Program-made: the position numbers and the translations under genes
Shown: positions 1 through 7,807 of the stretch, one piece after another
Position numbering within the stretch: the stretch's first letter is position 1
Layout of the letters: each line of letters opens with the position of its first letter
Notes under the pieces: generated by a model
Databases searched by the model: none
Told to the model about the DNA's origin: nothing
What the model saw: the letters and a program-made list of their open reading frames with translations, nothing else
NCBI GenBank assembly: GCA_963764465.1
Contig: CAVXSO010000006.1
Location: 558,001-622,000, forward strand
Direction: 5' to 3'
From: JAJXXT01 sp963764465
GTDB taxonomy: Bacteria > Pseudomonadota > Alphaproteobacteria > Acetobacterales > Acetobacteraceae
Length of the DNA: 64,000 bases

Positions 1-532
1 GCGTGCCGACAACCAGGCTCACCTGCCCGTCGAACAAATGGGCAAAGCCCCATTTCTCGCTGGTCGCCTCGGCGTGGAAATCCACCACGATCGCCTGCAC
101 CGTCACCCCCAGCCGGTGGCGCGAAAGCTCGCCCGCCATCGCCCGGAACGGGCAGTCCAGCGGGTCCATGAACAGCCGCCCCATCGCGTTCGCGACCAGC
201 GCCCTGCGCCCGTCCGCGAGCTCCACCATCGCCGTCCCCGCCCCCGGCGTCCCCGGCGGAAAGTTCAGCGGCCGGATCAAGCGGCCGTTCGACGCGATGT
301 AGCCGACGATCTCCTTGCGGTCCCACGCATGGTTGCCCAGCGTGATCACGTCGGCGCCGGCCGCGAACAGCGCGTCCGCCATCTCGGGCGCGCACCCGAA
401 CCCGTGCGAGGCGTTTTCCGCGTTGATGATCGCGAGGTCGACCTTGAGCTGCCCGCGAAGCTTCGCCAGCGCCGCCGCGGCGGCCTCACGGCCGGTCCGC
501 CCGACCGTGTCGCCGAGAAACAGGATGCGCAT
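1..532 (-). CDS. YmdB-family metallophosphoesterase (TIGR00282), 3' end outside window
   Basis: Only the first 177 codons are visible; the gene runs leftward off the window. The reading begins MRILFLGDTVGRTGRE and continues with NAENASHGFG and LGNHAWDRKE. These are the metal-binding blocks of the YmdB/TIGR00282 calcineurin-like phosphoesterases, known as cyclic-nucleotide phosphodiesterases of about 265 residues in other bacteria. The ATG at 532 lies inside the end of the upstream cyclo-ligase gene, a 47-nt overlap, so the two are probably translationally coupled. Family assignment is firm; the substrate in this organism is unknown. Confidence 0.85.
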   Translation of the reverse strand, partial: MRILFLGDTVGRTGREAAAAALAKLRGQLKVDLAIINAENASHGFGCAPEMADALFAAGADVITLGNHAWDRKEIVGYIASNGRLIRPLNFPPGTPGAGTAMVELADGRRALVANAMGRLFMDPLDCPFRAMAGELSRHRLGVTVQAIVVDFHAEATSEKWGFAHLFDGQVSLVVGT

Positions 533-1109
533 TCAGAACTCCGGGAATGATGATGCCGCGCTCGGTGGCGATCGCGGACAGCCGCGCGTCGTAATCGCCG
601 GCCGGCACTTCGTCCAGTTCCTGCGACGCGAACGCGCACCCGACCGCGACGGCACCCGCCAACCCCGCCAGCGTCCGGTCGTAATACCCGCCGCCGTAGC
701 CCAGCCTTCGTCCCTGCCGGTCGAACGCGAGCAACGGCACGTAAAGCACGCCGGGCACACCAATTGCCCCCTCCGGCCGCAGCGTGCCGAAGCGCTCGCG
801 CACCATCACGGCGCCAGGATGCCAATGCCTGAAAATCAGCGGGTTGCCACGCTTCGGTGTCTCGGGCAGCAGCACCGCGTGCCCACGCGCGAACAGCGCC
901 TCCAGCAGCGGCCGGATATCGATCTCCCCCGGCAGCGGCCAGAACCCGGAAACCGCCGCGCCCGGAGGCGGCGGCAACTCACGCAGCACATGCCGCGCCA
1001 GCACCGCGCCCAGCGCCGGGTCCTGCCCCGCGCGCCGCGCCATCGCCACCTCGCGCGCGCGGCGCTTCGCCGCGAGAAGTTCCGGAGGAGAAATGTGCGG
1101 AGCCGCCAT
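486..1109 (-). CDS. fau: 5-formyltetrahydrofolate cyclo-ligase
   Basis: A 207-residue cytosolic enzyme that converts 5-formyl-THF plus ATP to 5,10-methenyl-THF, returning the stored folate to one-carbon metabolism. The diagnostic phosphate-binding block GYGGGYYDRTL is present near residue 128, and N-terminal basic residues (AAKRRAREVAMARR) match the family. Length is close to the usual 180–200 residues, with a short arginine-rich tail that overlaps the next gene. It sits immediately 3' of 6S RNA and zapA, the classic ssrS–fau arrangement, which supports both calls. Confidence 0.9.
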   Translation of the reverse strand: MAAPHISPPELLAAKRRAREVAMARRAGQDPALGAVLARHVLRELPPPPGAAVSGFWPLPGEIDIRPLLEALFARGHAVLLPETPKRGNPLIFRHWHPGAVMVRERFGTLRPEGAIGVPGVLYVPLLAFDRQGRRLGYGGGYYDRTLAGLAGAVAVGCAFASQELDEVPAGDYDARLSAIATERGIIIPGVLNAHPVSRRHGRADRP

Positions 1110-1117
1110 GGCCGTTG

Positions 1118-1288
1118 GTTATGCCACCCTCCCAGAGCCTGCTAGTGCAGGTGGGCGCCAGATACCGTGACCACGGCCACGACAGAGCCAGCTCCCGAGA
1201 GGTCGCTATCGGCCCCGGGGATGTTTGAACCTGACGCACCCGGCAGCCCCGCGGGACTCACATAGGGCCGCCGCACCGGCCCGGCAAC
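1118..1288 (-). ncRNA. ssrS: 6S RNA (SsrS), approximate ends
   Basis: The 191-nt gap between zapA and fau on the minus strand can fold into a long rod. An arm reading GGGTGCGTCAG pairs with CTGGCGCCC, GCGAC pairs with GTCGT nearer the tip, and an outer purine-rich side (GGGAGGG) faces CCCT across an open bubble. Position is the strongest evidence: 6S RNA lies between zapA and fau in many proteobacteria. It binds the sigma-70 RNA polymerase holoenzyme in stationary phase by mimicking an open promoter. The ends are estimates from base pairing only. Confidence 0.7.
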
Positions 1289-1300
1289 ACGCGGCCGAAA

Positions 1301-1648
1301 CTATTCGGCCGCCAGGTGTCCCGCGATCGCCTCGGCCTTCTCCGCGAGCTTCGCCAGCCGCCGCCGCAGCGCCGCGTCACCGCCGGGCTTCGCCCCCTCC
1401 GCGCCACCCCGGTCCGGCCGCGCCGAGCGCAACTGCGCCGCCTCAATCTTCAAATCGTGCAGCTCGTCCGCCATCAGCAGCGCCGCCAGCACCAGCAGCC
1501 GCGACTCGCCGGACTGCCCACCCAGCGCCTTGATGCTGTTCACGCGGGATTCGATCTCGCTCGCCATCGCGGTGAGATGCGCCTCCTGCCCGTCCTCGCA
1601 GCCAACGACATAGGCATAGCCGTTGATGCGGATGGTCATCTGCGCCAT
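1301..1648 (-). CDS. zapA: Cell division protein ZapA
   Basis: A 115-residue cytosolic protein that bundles FtsZ protofilaments at the division septum. The N-terminal globular part (MTIRINGYAYVVGCEDGQE) followed by LTAMASEIESRVNSI is the typical ZapA start, and the rest is a helical coiled-coil tail, here alanine- and arginine-rich. The preceding small gene ends 3 nt before it, so the two form one transcript, with 6S RNA directly downstream. Confidence 0.9.
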   Translation of the reverse strand: MAQMTIRINGYAYVVGCEDGQEAHLTAMASEIESRVNSIKALGGQSGESRLLVLAALLMADELHDLKIEAAQLRSARPDRGGAEGAKPGGDAALRRRLAKLAEKAEAIAGHLAAE

Positions 1649-1651
1649 CGC

Positions 1652-1870
1652 CTAGTTCCCCAGCGCCTGGCGCACGCGCTCGATCACCGCGTCCAGCCGC
1701 GGCGCCAGCGTCGGGTCCAGCGCGGCGACGGCTTCTTCGCCCGCCGCCCGCGGGCGCGAGGCGAGGGCGGCAATGCGCTCCAGCGCCTGCTCGATCCGAT
1801 CGGCAGCCTCGTCGTCGGGCGCCGTCGTTTCACCGGTTGCGCTCACGGCCGCCTCCCCTTCTGAACCCAC
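1652..1870 (-). CDS. Small helical protein upstream of ZapA (DUF4164-like)
   Basis: A 72-residue acidic protein with no signal peptide. Residues 24–40 (DRIEQALERIAALASRP) and 53–70 form two predicted amphipathic helices. Short coiled-coil proteins in this slot before zapA are common in Alphaproteobacteria and are often labelled DUF4164. Only position and general character support that name here. The 3-nt spacing to zapA indicates coupled expression. Confidence 0.55.
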   Translation of the reverse strand: MGSEGEAAVSATGETTAPDDEAADRIEQALERIAALASRPRAAGEEAVAALDPTLAPRLDAVIERVRQALGN

Positions 1871-1908
1871 GCTTGAGTTTCAACCCACAACCGGCTTGAA
1901 CGTCAAGC

Positions 1909-2286
1909 ATGTTTCCGGGTCCGATCAATTTGCCAGATCCGGTCATCCTGGTCGAGGATCGTGGCACGGCCATGGCGGCGGTCGCCCTGGGAAAGCCGGT
2001 GACGCTGCTCTCGCCGCCCAACGCCGCGGCAACCCTCGGCCCGCTCTGGTGGCGCGCGCTCATCGACGAAGCCGCCGCCCATGCCACGGTCCCGGTCGCG
2101 GACATCCTCGATTGCGGCGAGGCTCCCGGCTACGCCATGGCGGCCCTGCGCTGCGGCTGCCGCGCGCTCGTGCTCGCCCGCGGCCCCGCCTTCGCAACCG
2201 TTTCGGCGGCGGCGGCAACGCTCGGCGCCGTGGTCCTCGCCGAACGCCCGCCAGCCATGACAATCCTTGACTGGCGCCGCAGGTGA
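1909..2286 (+). CDS. Conserved hypothetical protein, 125 aa
   Basis: No family recognised with confidence. The protein is alanine-rich and mixed alpha/beta (VILVEDRGTAMAAVALGKPV, then ADILDCGEAPGYAMAALRCG), without signal peptide or membrane helix. It looks like a small nucleotide-free Rossmann-like fold. It starts 38 nt from the divergent zapA-upstream gene, so promoters for both must lie within or near that short gap. It ends 67 nt before the aldolase gene. Confidence 0.6.
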   Translation: MFPGPINLPDPVILVEDRGTAMAAVALGKPVTLLSPPNAAATLGPLWWRALIDEAAAHATVPVADILDCGEAPGYAMAALRCGCRALVLARGPAFATVSAAAATLGAVVLAERPPAMTILDWRRR

Positions 2287-2353
2287 CGTGCGCCCCGCGC
2301 CGCGCTAGACGCGCCTCAAACCGGCAGACTGCCACCCGACGGGAGGAACCCCC

Positions 2354-3274
2354 ATGCGCATCACCCAGCGCGTCAAGCGCATCCTCGATCATTACGAGAG
2401 CGACAACCCGGGGACGAAGGCCAACCTCGCCCGCATCCTGATGGAGGGCAAGCTCGGCGGCACCGGCCGCCTCGTCATCCTGCCCGTCGACCAGGGCTTC
2501 GAGCACGGGCCGGCGCGCAGCTTCGCGCCCAACCCCGCGGCCTACGACCCGCACTACCATTTCCAGCTCGCCATCGAGGCCGGGCTCTCCGCCTACGCTG
2601 CCCCCCTCGGCATGATCGAGGCCGGCGCCTCCACCTACGCCGGCGCCATCCCCACCATCCTCAAGGTCAACTCCTCCAACTCGCTTGCGACCAGCAAGGA
2701 CCAGGCCGTCACCGCCTCCGTGGGTGACGCGCTGCGCCTCGGCTGCTCGGCCATCGGCTTCACCATCTATCCCGGCAGCGAATACGCCTTCGAGCAGATG
2801 GAGGAACTCCGCGAACTCGCGGACGAGGCAAAGGCCGCCGGCCTCGCCGTCGTCTGCTGGAGCTATCCGCGCGGCCCCAACCTCGACAAGGCCGGGGAGA
2901 CGGCGGTCGATATCTGCGCCTATGCCTGCCACATGGCGGCCCTGATGGGTGCCCACATCATCAAGGTGAAGCCGCCCACGGAGCACCTCTCGCTCGATGC
3001 CGCGAAGAAGGTCTACGAGGCCCAGAAGATCGACATCTCAACCCTCGCGAAGCGTGTCGAGCACGTCATCCAGACCGCCTTCGCCGGCAAGCGCATCGTC
3101 GTCTTTTCCGGCGGCGAGGCGAAAGGTCTCGACGGGCTCTACGACGAAGTCCGGGCCCTGCGCGACGGCGGCGCCAACGGCTCCATCATCGGCCGCAACA
3201 CCTTCCAGCGTCCCAAGGCGGACGCGCTCGCGATGCTCGCCAGGATCGTCGAGATCTACCAGGGCAAGGCGTAA
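2354..3274 (+). CDS. fbaB: Class I fructose-bisphosphate aldolase, DhnA/FbaB type
   Basis: A 306-residue glycolytic/gluconeogenic enzyme cleaving fructose-1,6-bisphosphate to DHAP and glyceraldehyde-3-phosphate by a Schiff-base mechanism. The start MRITQRVKRILDHYESDNPG, the phosphate-site block VILPVDQGFEHGPARSF and the late lysine-containing strand IIKVKPPTE are those of the FbaB/DhnA family, not of the plant-type class I or zinc class II enzymes. A GGAGGA sequence lies 5–6 nt before ATG 2354. thiE follows after 30 nt and may be cotranscribed. Confidence 0.93.
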   Translation: MRITQRVKRILDHYESDNPGTKANLARILMEGKLGGTGRLVILPVDQGFEHGPARSFAPNPAAYDPHYHFQLAIEAGLSAYAAPLGMIEAGASTYAGAIPTILKVNSSNSLATSKDQAVTASVGDALRLGCSAIGFTIYPGSEYAFEQMEELRELADEAKAAGLAVVCWSYPRGPNLDKAGETAVDICAYACHMAALMGAHIIKVKPPTEHLSLDAAKKVYEAQKIDISTLAKRVEHVIQTAFAGKRIVVFSGGEAKGLDGLYDEVRALRDGGANGSIIGRNTFQRPKADALAMLARIVEIYQGKA

Positions 3275-3304
3275 CGATGCGGCAGGCGTGACGAGGCCCG
3301 AGGC

Positions 3305-3931
3305 ATGACCGAGCGCTGCCGCCTCTACCTCGTCACGCCCCCCGCGATCGACCTTTCGTCGTTTCCGGACCAGCTGGCCGCCGCGCTCGACGCCGGCGAC
3401 GTCGCCAGCCTGCAGATCCGCCTGAAGGACATCACGGACGACGCCATCCGCCGCGCCGCCGCCGCCATCGTTCCGATTGCGCAATCACGCGGCGTGGCCG
3501 TGCTGATGAACGACCGCCCGGACCTCGCCATCGAGACCGGCTGCGACGGTGCCCATGTCGGCCAGACCGACATCGGTGCCCGCGAGGCGCGGCGCATCCT
3601 CGGCGGCCTCATGCTCGGCGTCACCTGCCACGCCAGCCGCGACCTCGCCTTCCAGGCCGGCGAGAACGGAGCGGACTACGTCGCCTTCGGTGCCTTCTTC
3701 CCCACCACCACCAAGCAAGCCGCCACCCGCGCCGAGCCCGAGCTCCTCGCCTGGTGGTCCGATATCGCAACGATCCCCTGCGTCGCCATCGGCGGCATCA
3801 CCGCGGAGAACTGCGCGCCCCTGGTGCGCGCCGGTGCCGACTTCCTCGCCGTCATCGGCGCCGTCTGGTCGCACCCGGAAGGACCCGGCGCCGGCGTGCG
3901 CGCGATGAACGCGGCGATCGCCGCCGCCTGA
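3305..3931 (+). CDS. thiE: Thiamine phosphate synthase
   Basis: A 208-residue TIM-barrel enzyme joining the HMP-pyrophosphate and thiazole-phosphate moieties in thiamine synthesis. Recognisable blocks are LQIRLKD (residues 38–44), the VLMNDRPDLA strand, GAHVGQTD and the phosphate-binding end CVAIGGITAENC. The threonine-rich PTTTKQ stretch matches the thiazole-phosphate loop. No TPP riboswitch is visible in front of it, and it follows fbaB closely, so it is probably not under its own thiamine control here. Confidence 0.92.
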   Translation: MTERCRLYLVTPPAIDLSSFPDQLAAALDAGDVASLQIRLKDITDDAIRRAAAAIVPIAQSRGVAVLMNDRPDLAIETGCDGAHVGQTDIGAREARRILGGLMLGVTCHASRDLAFQAGENGADYVAFGAFFPTTTKQAATRAEPELLAWWSDIATIPCVAIGGITAENCAPLVRAGADFLAVIGAVWSHPEGPGAGVRAMNAAIAAA

Positions 3932-4044
3932 TCGTGTTTCCCCGCCCCGCTTCGGGGGACGTGGATGACGCCATGGCGGAGTGTTCCACGTCCGGTACGA
4001 ATGCCGCAGGCTGTGCGGCGCCACCGGCACGCCAGGAGGGAGAC

Positions 4045-4500
4045 ATGGCACAGCAGCTTTTCGCGGCGATCCGGACCGGCAAGGTAAAGCCCGGCATGGG
4101 CGCCGAGTTCGCCAGGCGCGTCGAGGCGGGCGCGCTGCCGATGATGAAGCAGTTGGACGGCTTCAAGGGCTACTATCTCGTGCTCACGCCCGCCGACACG
4201 GTGATGGCGGTCTCGCTGTTCACCAGCAAGACCACGGCCGAAACCTCGACCCAGCACCTCATGCCCTGGATCAAGGAAAATCTCGGCCCGCTTCTCGCGT
4301 CGCCGCCGGAGGCGACGGACGGTGACGTCTTGATCAGCGCGGTGAGCGCCTGGAACAAGAAACCCGGCCGGATGGTTCCATCCGGTCGGGCATTGCTCCG
4401 GCCCGGCGATGACGCGGGTGCGGACAATCCGCCACGGCCGCGCGGCGACGGCGTGCGCCCTCCGCCCATCGTGCCCCGCTTGGAAAGGATCTTGATTTGA
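4045..4500 (+). CDS. Antibiotic biosynthesis monooxygenase (ABM)-like small protein
   Basis: Start ATG 4045 has an ideal AGGAGGG 5 nt upstream. Residues 1–103 (MAQQLFAAIRTGKVKPGM through SAVSAWNKK) form an alpha-beta ferredoxin-like barrel of the dimeric ABM/YgiN type. Such proteins range from quinol monooxygenases to heme-degrading and stress proteins, so the substrate cannot be named. The last 48 residues are proline- and arginine-rich and unlike the family. They are read through a strong hairpin at 4363–4390, so the ancestral gene probably ended near there and the tail is a read-through extension. Confidence 0.65.
   Translation: MAQQLFAAIRTGKVKPGMGAEFARRVEAGALPMMKQLDGFKGYYLVLTPADTVMAVSLFTSKTTAETSTQHLMPWIKENLGPLLASPPEATDGDVLISAVSAWNKKPGRMVPSGRALLRPGDDAGADNPPRPRGDGVRPPPIVPRLERILI
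4363..4390. terminator. Strong hairpin inside the 3' end of the ABM-like gene
   Basis: The arms CCCGGCCGGATGG and CCATCCGGTCGGG form a 13-bp stem with one G·U pair and a TT turn. There is no T-run after it, so a classical intrinsic terminator is uncertain. The placement right at the end of the ABM-like domain suggests a terminator or transcript-end stabiliser. Confidence 0.35.
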
Positions 4501-4706
4501 GTCCCACGGCAGTTTTTCGGCGGGACTATTTGCTCTTGTAAGACATTTTCCGAATACGCATATCCGATGCGGTAAATCATCAGCCGGCGCGATTTGGCGG
4601 CGTACGTGGCGTACGGGCCGGTGCCGCCGGGTCCTCCGCCGGAACCAGCGGTCGGTACCGCGGCCACCCGCATCGCCGTTGGCCGCGGGCAGCGGAGAAA
4701 ACTCGC

Positions 4707-5621
4707 ATGCCCCCTCCAGGACGCAGTTCGATGAATCCCATCACCTCCATGATCGTCACCGTCCTCTGCGTGGCCGGGCTGGTCATCGGGGGAACGGCTT
4801 ATTTCCACTCCTCGGTCGTGCTTGCCGTCATCGCCCTGGTCTTTTTCGTGGCGGCCGCCCTCGTCGGCATGTCGCTCAAGATGGCCAACACCTGGGAGCG
4901 CTTCGTCGTGCTGCGCGCCGGCAAGCTGCTCGGCGTCCGCGGCCCCGGGCTGTTCCTGCTGATCCCCGTCGTCGACCGGGCCGCCGCGATCATCGACCAG
5001 CGCATCCAGACCACCGCCTTCAACGCCGAGCAGGCGCTGACCCGCGACACCGTGCCGGTCAACGTGGACGCCGTGATCTTCTGGCACGTGCACGACGCCG
5101 AGGCGGCGGCCCTGCGCATCACCGACTACCGCCAGGCCATCGATCGCGTGGCCCAGACCTCGCTCAGGGAAATGATCGGCTCGGCGATGCTCGCGGCCCT
5201 GCTGTCGGACCGCAAGGCCGCCGACGAACAGCTGCGCGCCGAGATCGGCGCCAAGACCGCGTCCTGGGGCATCTCCGTCACCTCGGTCGAGGTGCGCGAT
5301 GTCGCCATCCCCGTGGCCCTGCAGGACGCGATGTCGCGCCAGGCCCAGGCCGAGCGCGAGAAGCAGGCCCGCATCATCCTCGGCTCGGCCGAGGCGGAGG
5401 TCGCCAGCCGTTTCGTGGATGCAGCGAAAGCCTACGACGAATTCCCCATCGCGCTGCAATTGCGGGCGATGAACATCATCTACGAGACCACCAAGGAGCG
5501 CGGTTCGACGATCCTCATCCCGACCGCGATGGTGGACACGATGAACCCCGCCTCGGCGCTGATCCTCGCCGGCCTCGCCGCGACAAACACCGCGGGCACG
5601 CCGCGCAAGGCCGCGGCCTGA
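4707..5621 (+). CDS. Slipin / SPFH (band 7) membrane protein
   Basis: A 304-residue protein with two N-terminal membrane segments (about residues 13–30 and 36–54), then an SPFH domain: WERFVVLRAGKLLGVRGPGL, RIQTTAFNAEQALTRDTVPV and VEVRDVAIP. A helical tail (RQAQAEREKQARIILGSAEA) completes the stomatin/slipin pattern. Such proteins oligomerise at the inner membrane and organise lipid domains or regulate membrane proteases. No NfeD partner gene is adjacent, which is unusual. GGAG lies 9 nt before the chosen ATG; an in-frame ATG at 4731 is also possible. Confidence 0.88.
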   Translation: MPPPGRSSMNPITSMIVTVLCVAGLVIGGTAYFHSSVVLAVIALVFFVAAALVGMSLKMANTWERFVVLRAGKLLGVRGPGLFLLIPVVDRAAAIIDQRIQTTAFNAEQALTRDTVPVNVDAVIFWHVHDAEAAALRITDYRQAIDRVAQTSLREMIGSAMLAALLSDRKAADEQLRAEIGAKTASWGISVTSVEVRDVAIPVALQDAMSRQAQAEREKQARIILGSAEAEVASRFVDAAKAYDEFPIALQLRAMNIIYETTKERGSTILIPTAMVDTMNPASALILAGLAATNTAGTPRKAAA

Positions 5622-5664
5622 CCGCAGGCCCGGCCCGACCAGGGCGCGGGCCCAGGAGCTTCAG

Positions 5665-6222
5665 ATGGCCAACACCGACTGCTTCGCCCTGACGGCCTCA
5701 CCGCTGAACCCGTTCCTCTTCGCCGAAGTGGGGACAGAGCTGAACGGCGCGACGCTCACGGTCCTCTCGGTCCTCGCGCGGCAGGGCAAGGACGCCTGGG
5801 CCGAGGCCGCGAACTGGACCAGGCTGCCGCGCGCGGGCGTGATCGAAGCCCTGGCCGGGAGCATCGCGGCGATGCCGCTCACACCGCGGGACCACGCCGC
5901 GGCCCGGGCGACCGCCGCCCGCCTGGTGCTGCTGCTGCCGCTACGCGCTCAGGCGGCCGGCCCGCCGGCGCGCCAGGCCGCCGCCTCGCTCCAGGGCCTG
6001 CTGCCGGAGTGGCTGCCGGTGCGCCTCATCTTCGTTGCACTCGCCATCGCGCTCGGGATCAACCTGCTCGTCGCGCACCACGCGCCCCCTGCCGGGCCGG
6101 TGCCCATCGCGGCGTCGGCGCAGCCGGCACCGCCCACCGGGTCGCGCCCGTCGCCCGCACTGTCGCCCACGCCCCAGCCGCCCGCGACCCAGCGGCCCGC
6201 GACCCAGCCGCCCACGCCTTAG
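5665..6222 (+). CDS. Hypothetical single-pass membrane protein
   Basis: A 185-residue protein of unknown family. Residues 1–110 look cytosolic and helical (LTVLSVLARQGKDAWAEAAN). Residues about 119–136 (VRLIFVALAIALGINLLVA) form one membrane segment. The C-terminus is a proline/alanine/threonine-rich tail with a repeated unit (PATQRPATQPPTP). It follows the slipin gene by 43 nt in the same direction, so it may be a partner of that membrane protein, which is inference only. Confidence 0.55.
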   Translation: MANTDCFALTASPLNPFLFAEVGTELNGATLTVLSVLARQGKDAWAEAANWTRLPRAGVIEALAGSIAAMPLTPRDHAAARATAARLVLLLPLRAQAAGPPARQAAASLQGLLPEWLPVRLIFVALAIALGINLLVAHHAPPAGPVPIAASAQPAPPTGSRPSPALSPTPQPPATQRPATQPPTP

Positions 6223-6232
6223 CCGCCGCCCC

Positions 6233-6574
6233 TCAGCCGCACCCGTCGCCGCGCAGCGAGTAGCCCTTCACCTTCCCGGCATCGATCTCGAACGTGACCT
6301 CGCAGCTGCGCGTGATCACCGCCGAGCCGCTCCATCCCCACCATGGCGGCCCCCACGGCCCCACGCCCGGCACAAGCTGCTGGCGTGATTCGAAATAGGC
6401 GATGAAGCGATGCCCGCCGGTCTCGATCGTGCGCATCGGCACGCCGAACTGCCGCACCACATCCGTCTCGCTCTCGCCCACCATCGAGGCCAGCTTCACG
6501 TCGAGCTTCGAGGGCCCCTGCGGCGCGCACCCCGCGCACACCGCCGCCAGGGCCACACCCACCATCCATCGCAT
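6233..6574 (-). CDS. Small lipoprotein, BamE/SmpA-like fold
   Basis: A 113-residue exported protein. The start at 6574 gives MRWMVGVALAAVCAGCAPQ, a lipoprotein signal ending in a lipobox cysteine, with GGAG 9 nt upstream; two earlier ATGs lack a proper site. After the cysteine, KLASMVGESETDVVRQFGVP resembles the first helix pair of SmpA/OmlA domains, which support outer-membrane assembly, and a short strand region (ITRSCEVTFEIDAGKVKGYS) closes it. The BamE relation is a structural guess. It is convergent with the previous gene. Confidence 0.6.
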   Translation of the reverse strand: MRWMVGVALAAVCAGCAPQGPSKLDVKLASMVGESETDVVRQFGVPMRTIETGGHRFIAYFESRQQLVPGVGPWGPPWWGWSGSAVITRSCEVTFEIDAGKVKGYSLRGDGCG

Positions 6575-6628
6575 TCCGTGCATCTCCGCCCGCCACACCG
6601 CGCAACTGGCGCCTCAATTGGCGCCGCG

Positions 6629-7588
6629 TCAGAATCGCGGCAAGGCAAGAACCTCGCGGATATCATCCACCCCGGCCGCGATCATCGCCAGCCGGTCGAA
6701 CCCGAGCGCGATCCCCGCGCAGGCCGGCATCGCGGGCAGCGCCGCCAGCAGCGCCTCGTCCATCGGCCATTCCTGCCCGCCCAGCATCTGCCGCCGCGCC
6801 CGGTCGATCTCGAAGCGCGCCCGCTGCTCCGCGGCATCCGTCAGCTCGACGAACGCATTCGCCAGCTCCATCCCGCACACGAACAGCTCGAACCGCTCCG
6901 CCACGCGCGGATCATCGGGGTCGCGCCGCGCCAGTGCGGCCTGCGCCGCCGGCCAGTGCGTCAGGAATGTCGGCCGCCCGCGTCCCAGCTGCGGCTCCAC
7001 GCGCCCGAGCAGGATGCGGAAGAACAGATCCTCCCAATCCTCCCCCGCGCGCAGCCGCTCGCCGGCGGAAGCAGCGAGCGCCGCCGCATCCCCCGCCGTC
7101 CCCAGCAAATCCGCACCCGCATGGCGCCGGAACGCCTCGGCCACGCTCAGCACCTCCGCCTCGTCGAGCCGTGTCGTCACGCCCCGGCACGTCACCTCGC
7201 CCGGCAGCACCGCGCGCAGCAGGTCCATCACCTGCCCGATCAGCTCCCGCATGCCGAAATCCGGCGCATACCACTCGAGCATGGTGAACTCCGGGGCATG
7301 CAACTCGCTGCCCTCGCCGTTGCGCCACACCCGCGCGAGCTGGAAAATCGGCCCCGAGCCATCCGCGAGCAGCCGCTTCATCGCGAATTCCGGGCTGGTA
7401 TGCAGGAACAGCTTCGTCCGCGTCCCATCCGTTGCCTCCCGCTCGGTCGCGAAGGCGCGCAGATGCACCTCCTCGCCCGGCGTCCTCACGGCATAGGCCG
7501 TCTCCACCTCCACAAACCCGCGCGCGACAAAAAAGGCGCGCGTCGCGGCGGCGAGGCGTGCGCGGCGGAGCAGTGGCGGCGGCAGCAT
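6629..7588 (-). CDS. epmA: EF-P lysine ligase (EpmA / GenX / PoxA)
   Basis: A 319-residue class II lysyl-tRNA-synthetase paralogue lacking the anticodon-binding domain. It attaches (R)-beta-lysine to the tip lysine of EF-P. The class II motifs are visible: FLHTSPEFAMKRLL, FQLARVWRNGEGSELHAPEF (motif 2), and FGMRELIGQ, with the ATP-site end GIALGFDRLAMI (motif 3). The length matches GenX. Its partners epmB and efp lie within 4 kb, which makes the pathway assignment strong. On the minus strand it diverges from the PRC-barrel gene. Confidence 0.92.
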   Translation of the reverse strand: MLPPPLLRRARLAAATRAFFVARGFVEVETAYAVRTPGEEVHLRAFATEREATDGTRTKLFLHTSPEFAMKRLLADGSGPIFQLARVWRNGEGSELHAPEFTMLEWYAPDFGMRELIGQVMDLLRAVLPGEVTCRGVTTRLDEAEVLSVAEAFRRHAGADLLGTAGDAAALAASAGERLRAGEDWEDLFFRILLGRVEPQLGRGRPTFLTHWPAAQAALARRDPDDPRVAERFELFVCGMELANAFVELTDAAEQRARFEIDRARRQMLGGQEWPMDEALLAALPAMPACAGIALGFDRLAMIAAGVDDIREVLALPRF

Positions 7589-7807
7589 GCGGCGAGACTA
7601 CACGCCCGCCCCGCGCGGCGGCGAGGCCCCGCGACGTCCTGCGGCGCACCTGCTGCGTAGTTTCCGAACCTGCCCGGCCGGATACGCGAGGCTTATATCC
7701 AGACGTCATTCTTGCCAGCACGACGCCCCCCGGACGCCCAGGCGACGCCCCGGGGCCGGCGTCATCGCCAAACCGTGCGGGCACACCCCTCACCAAGGAG
7801 GCCAACG

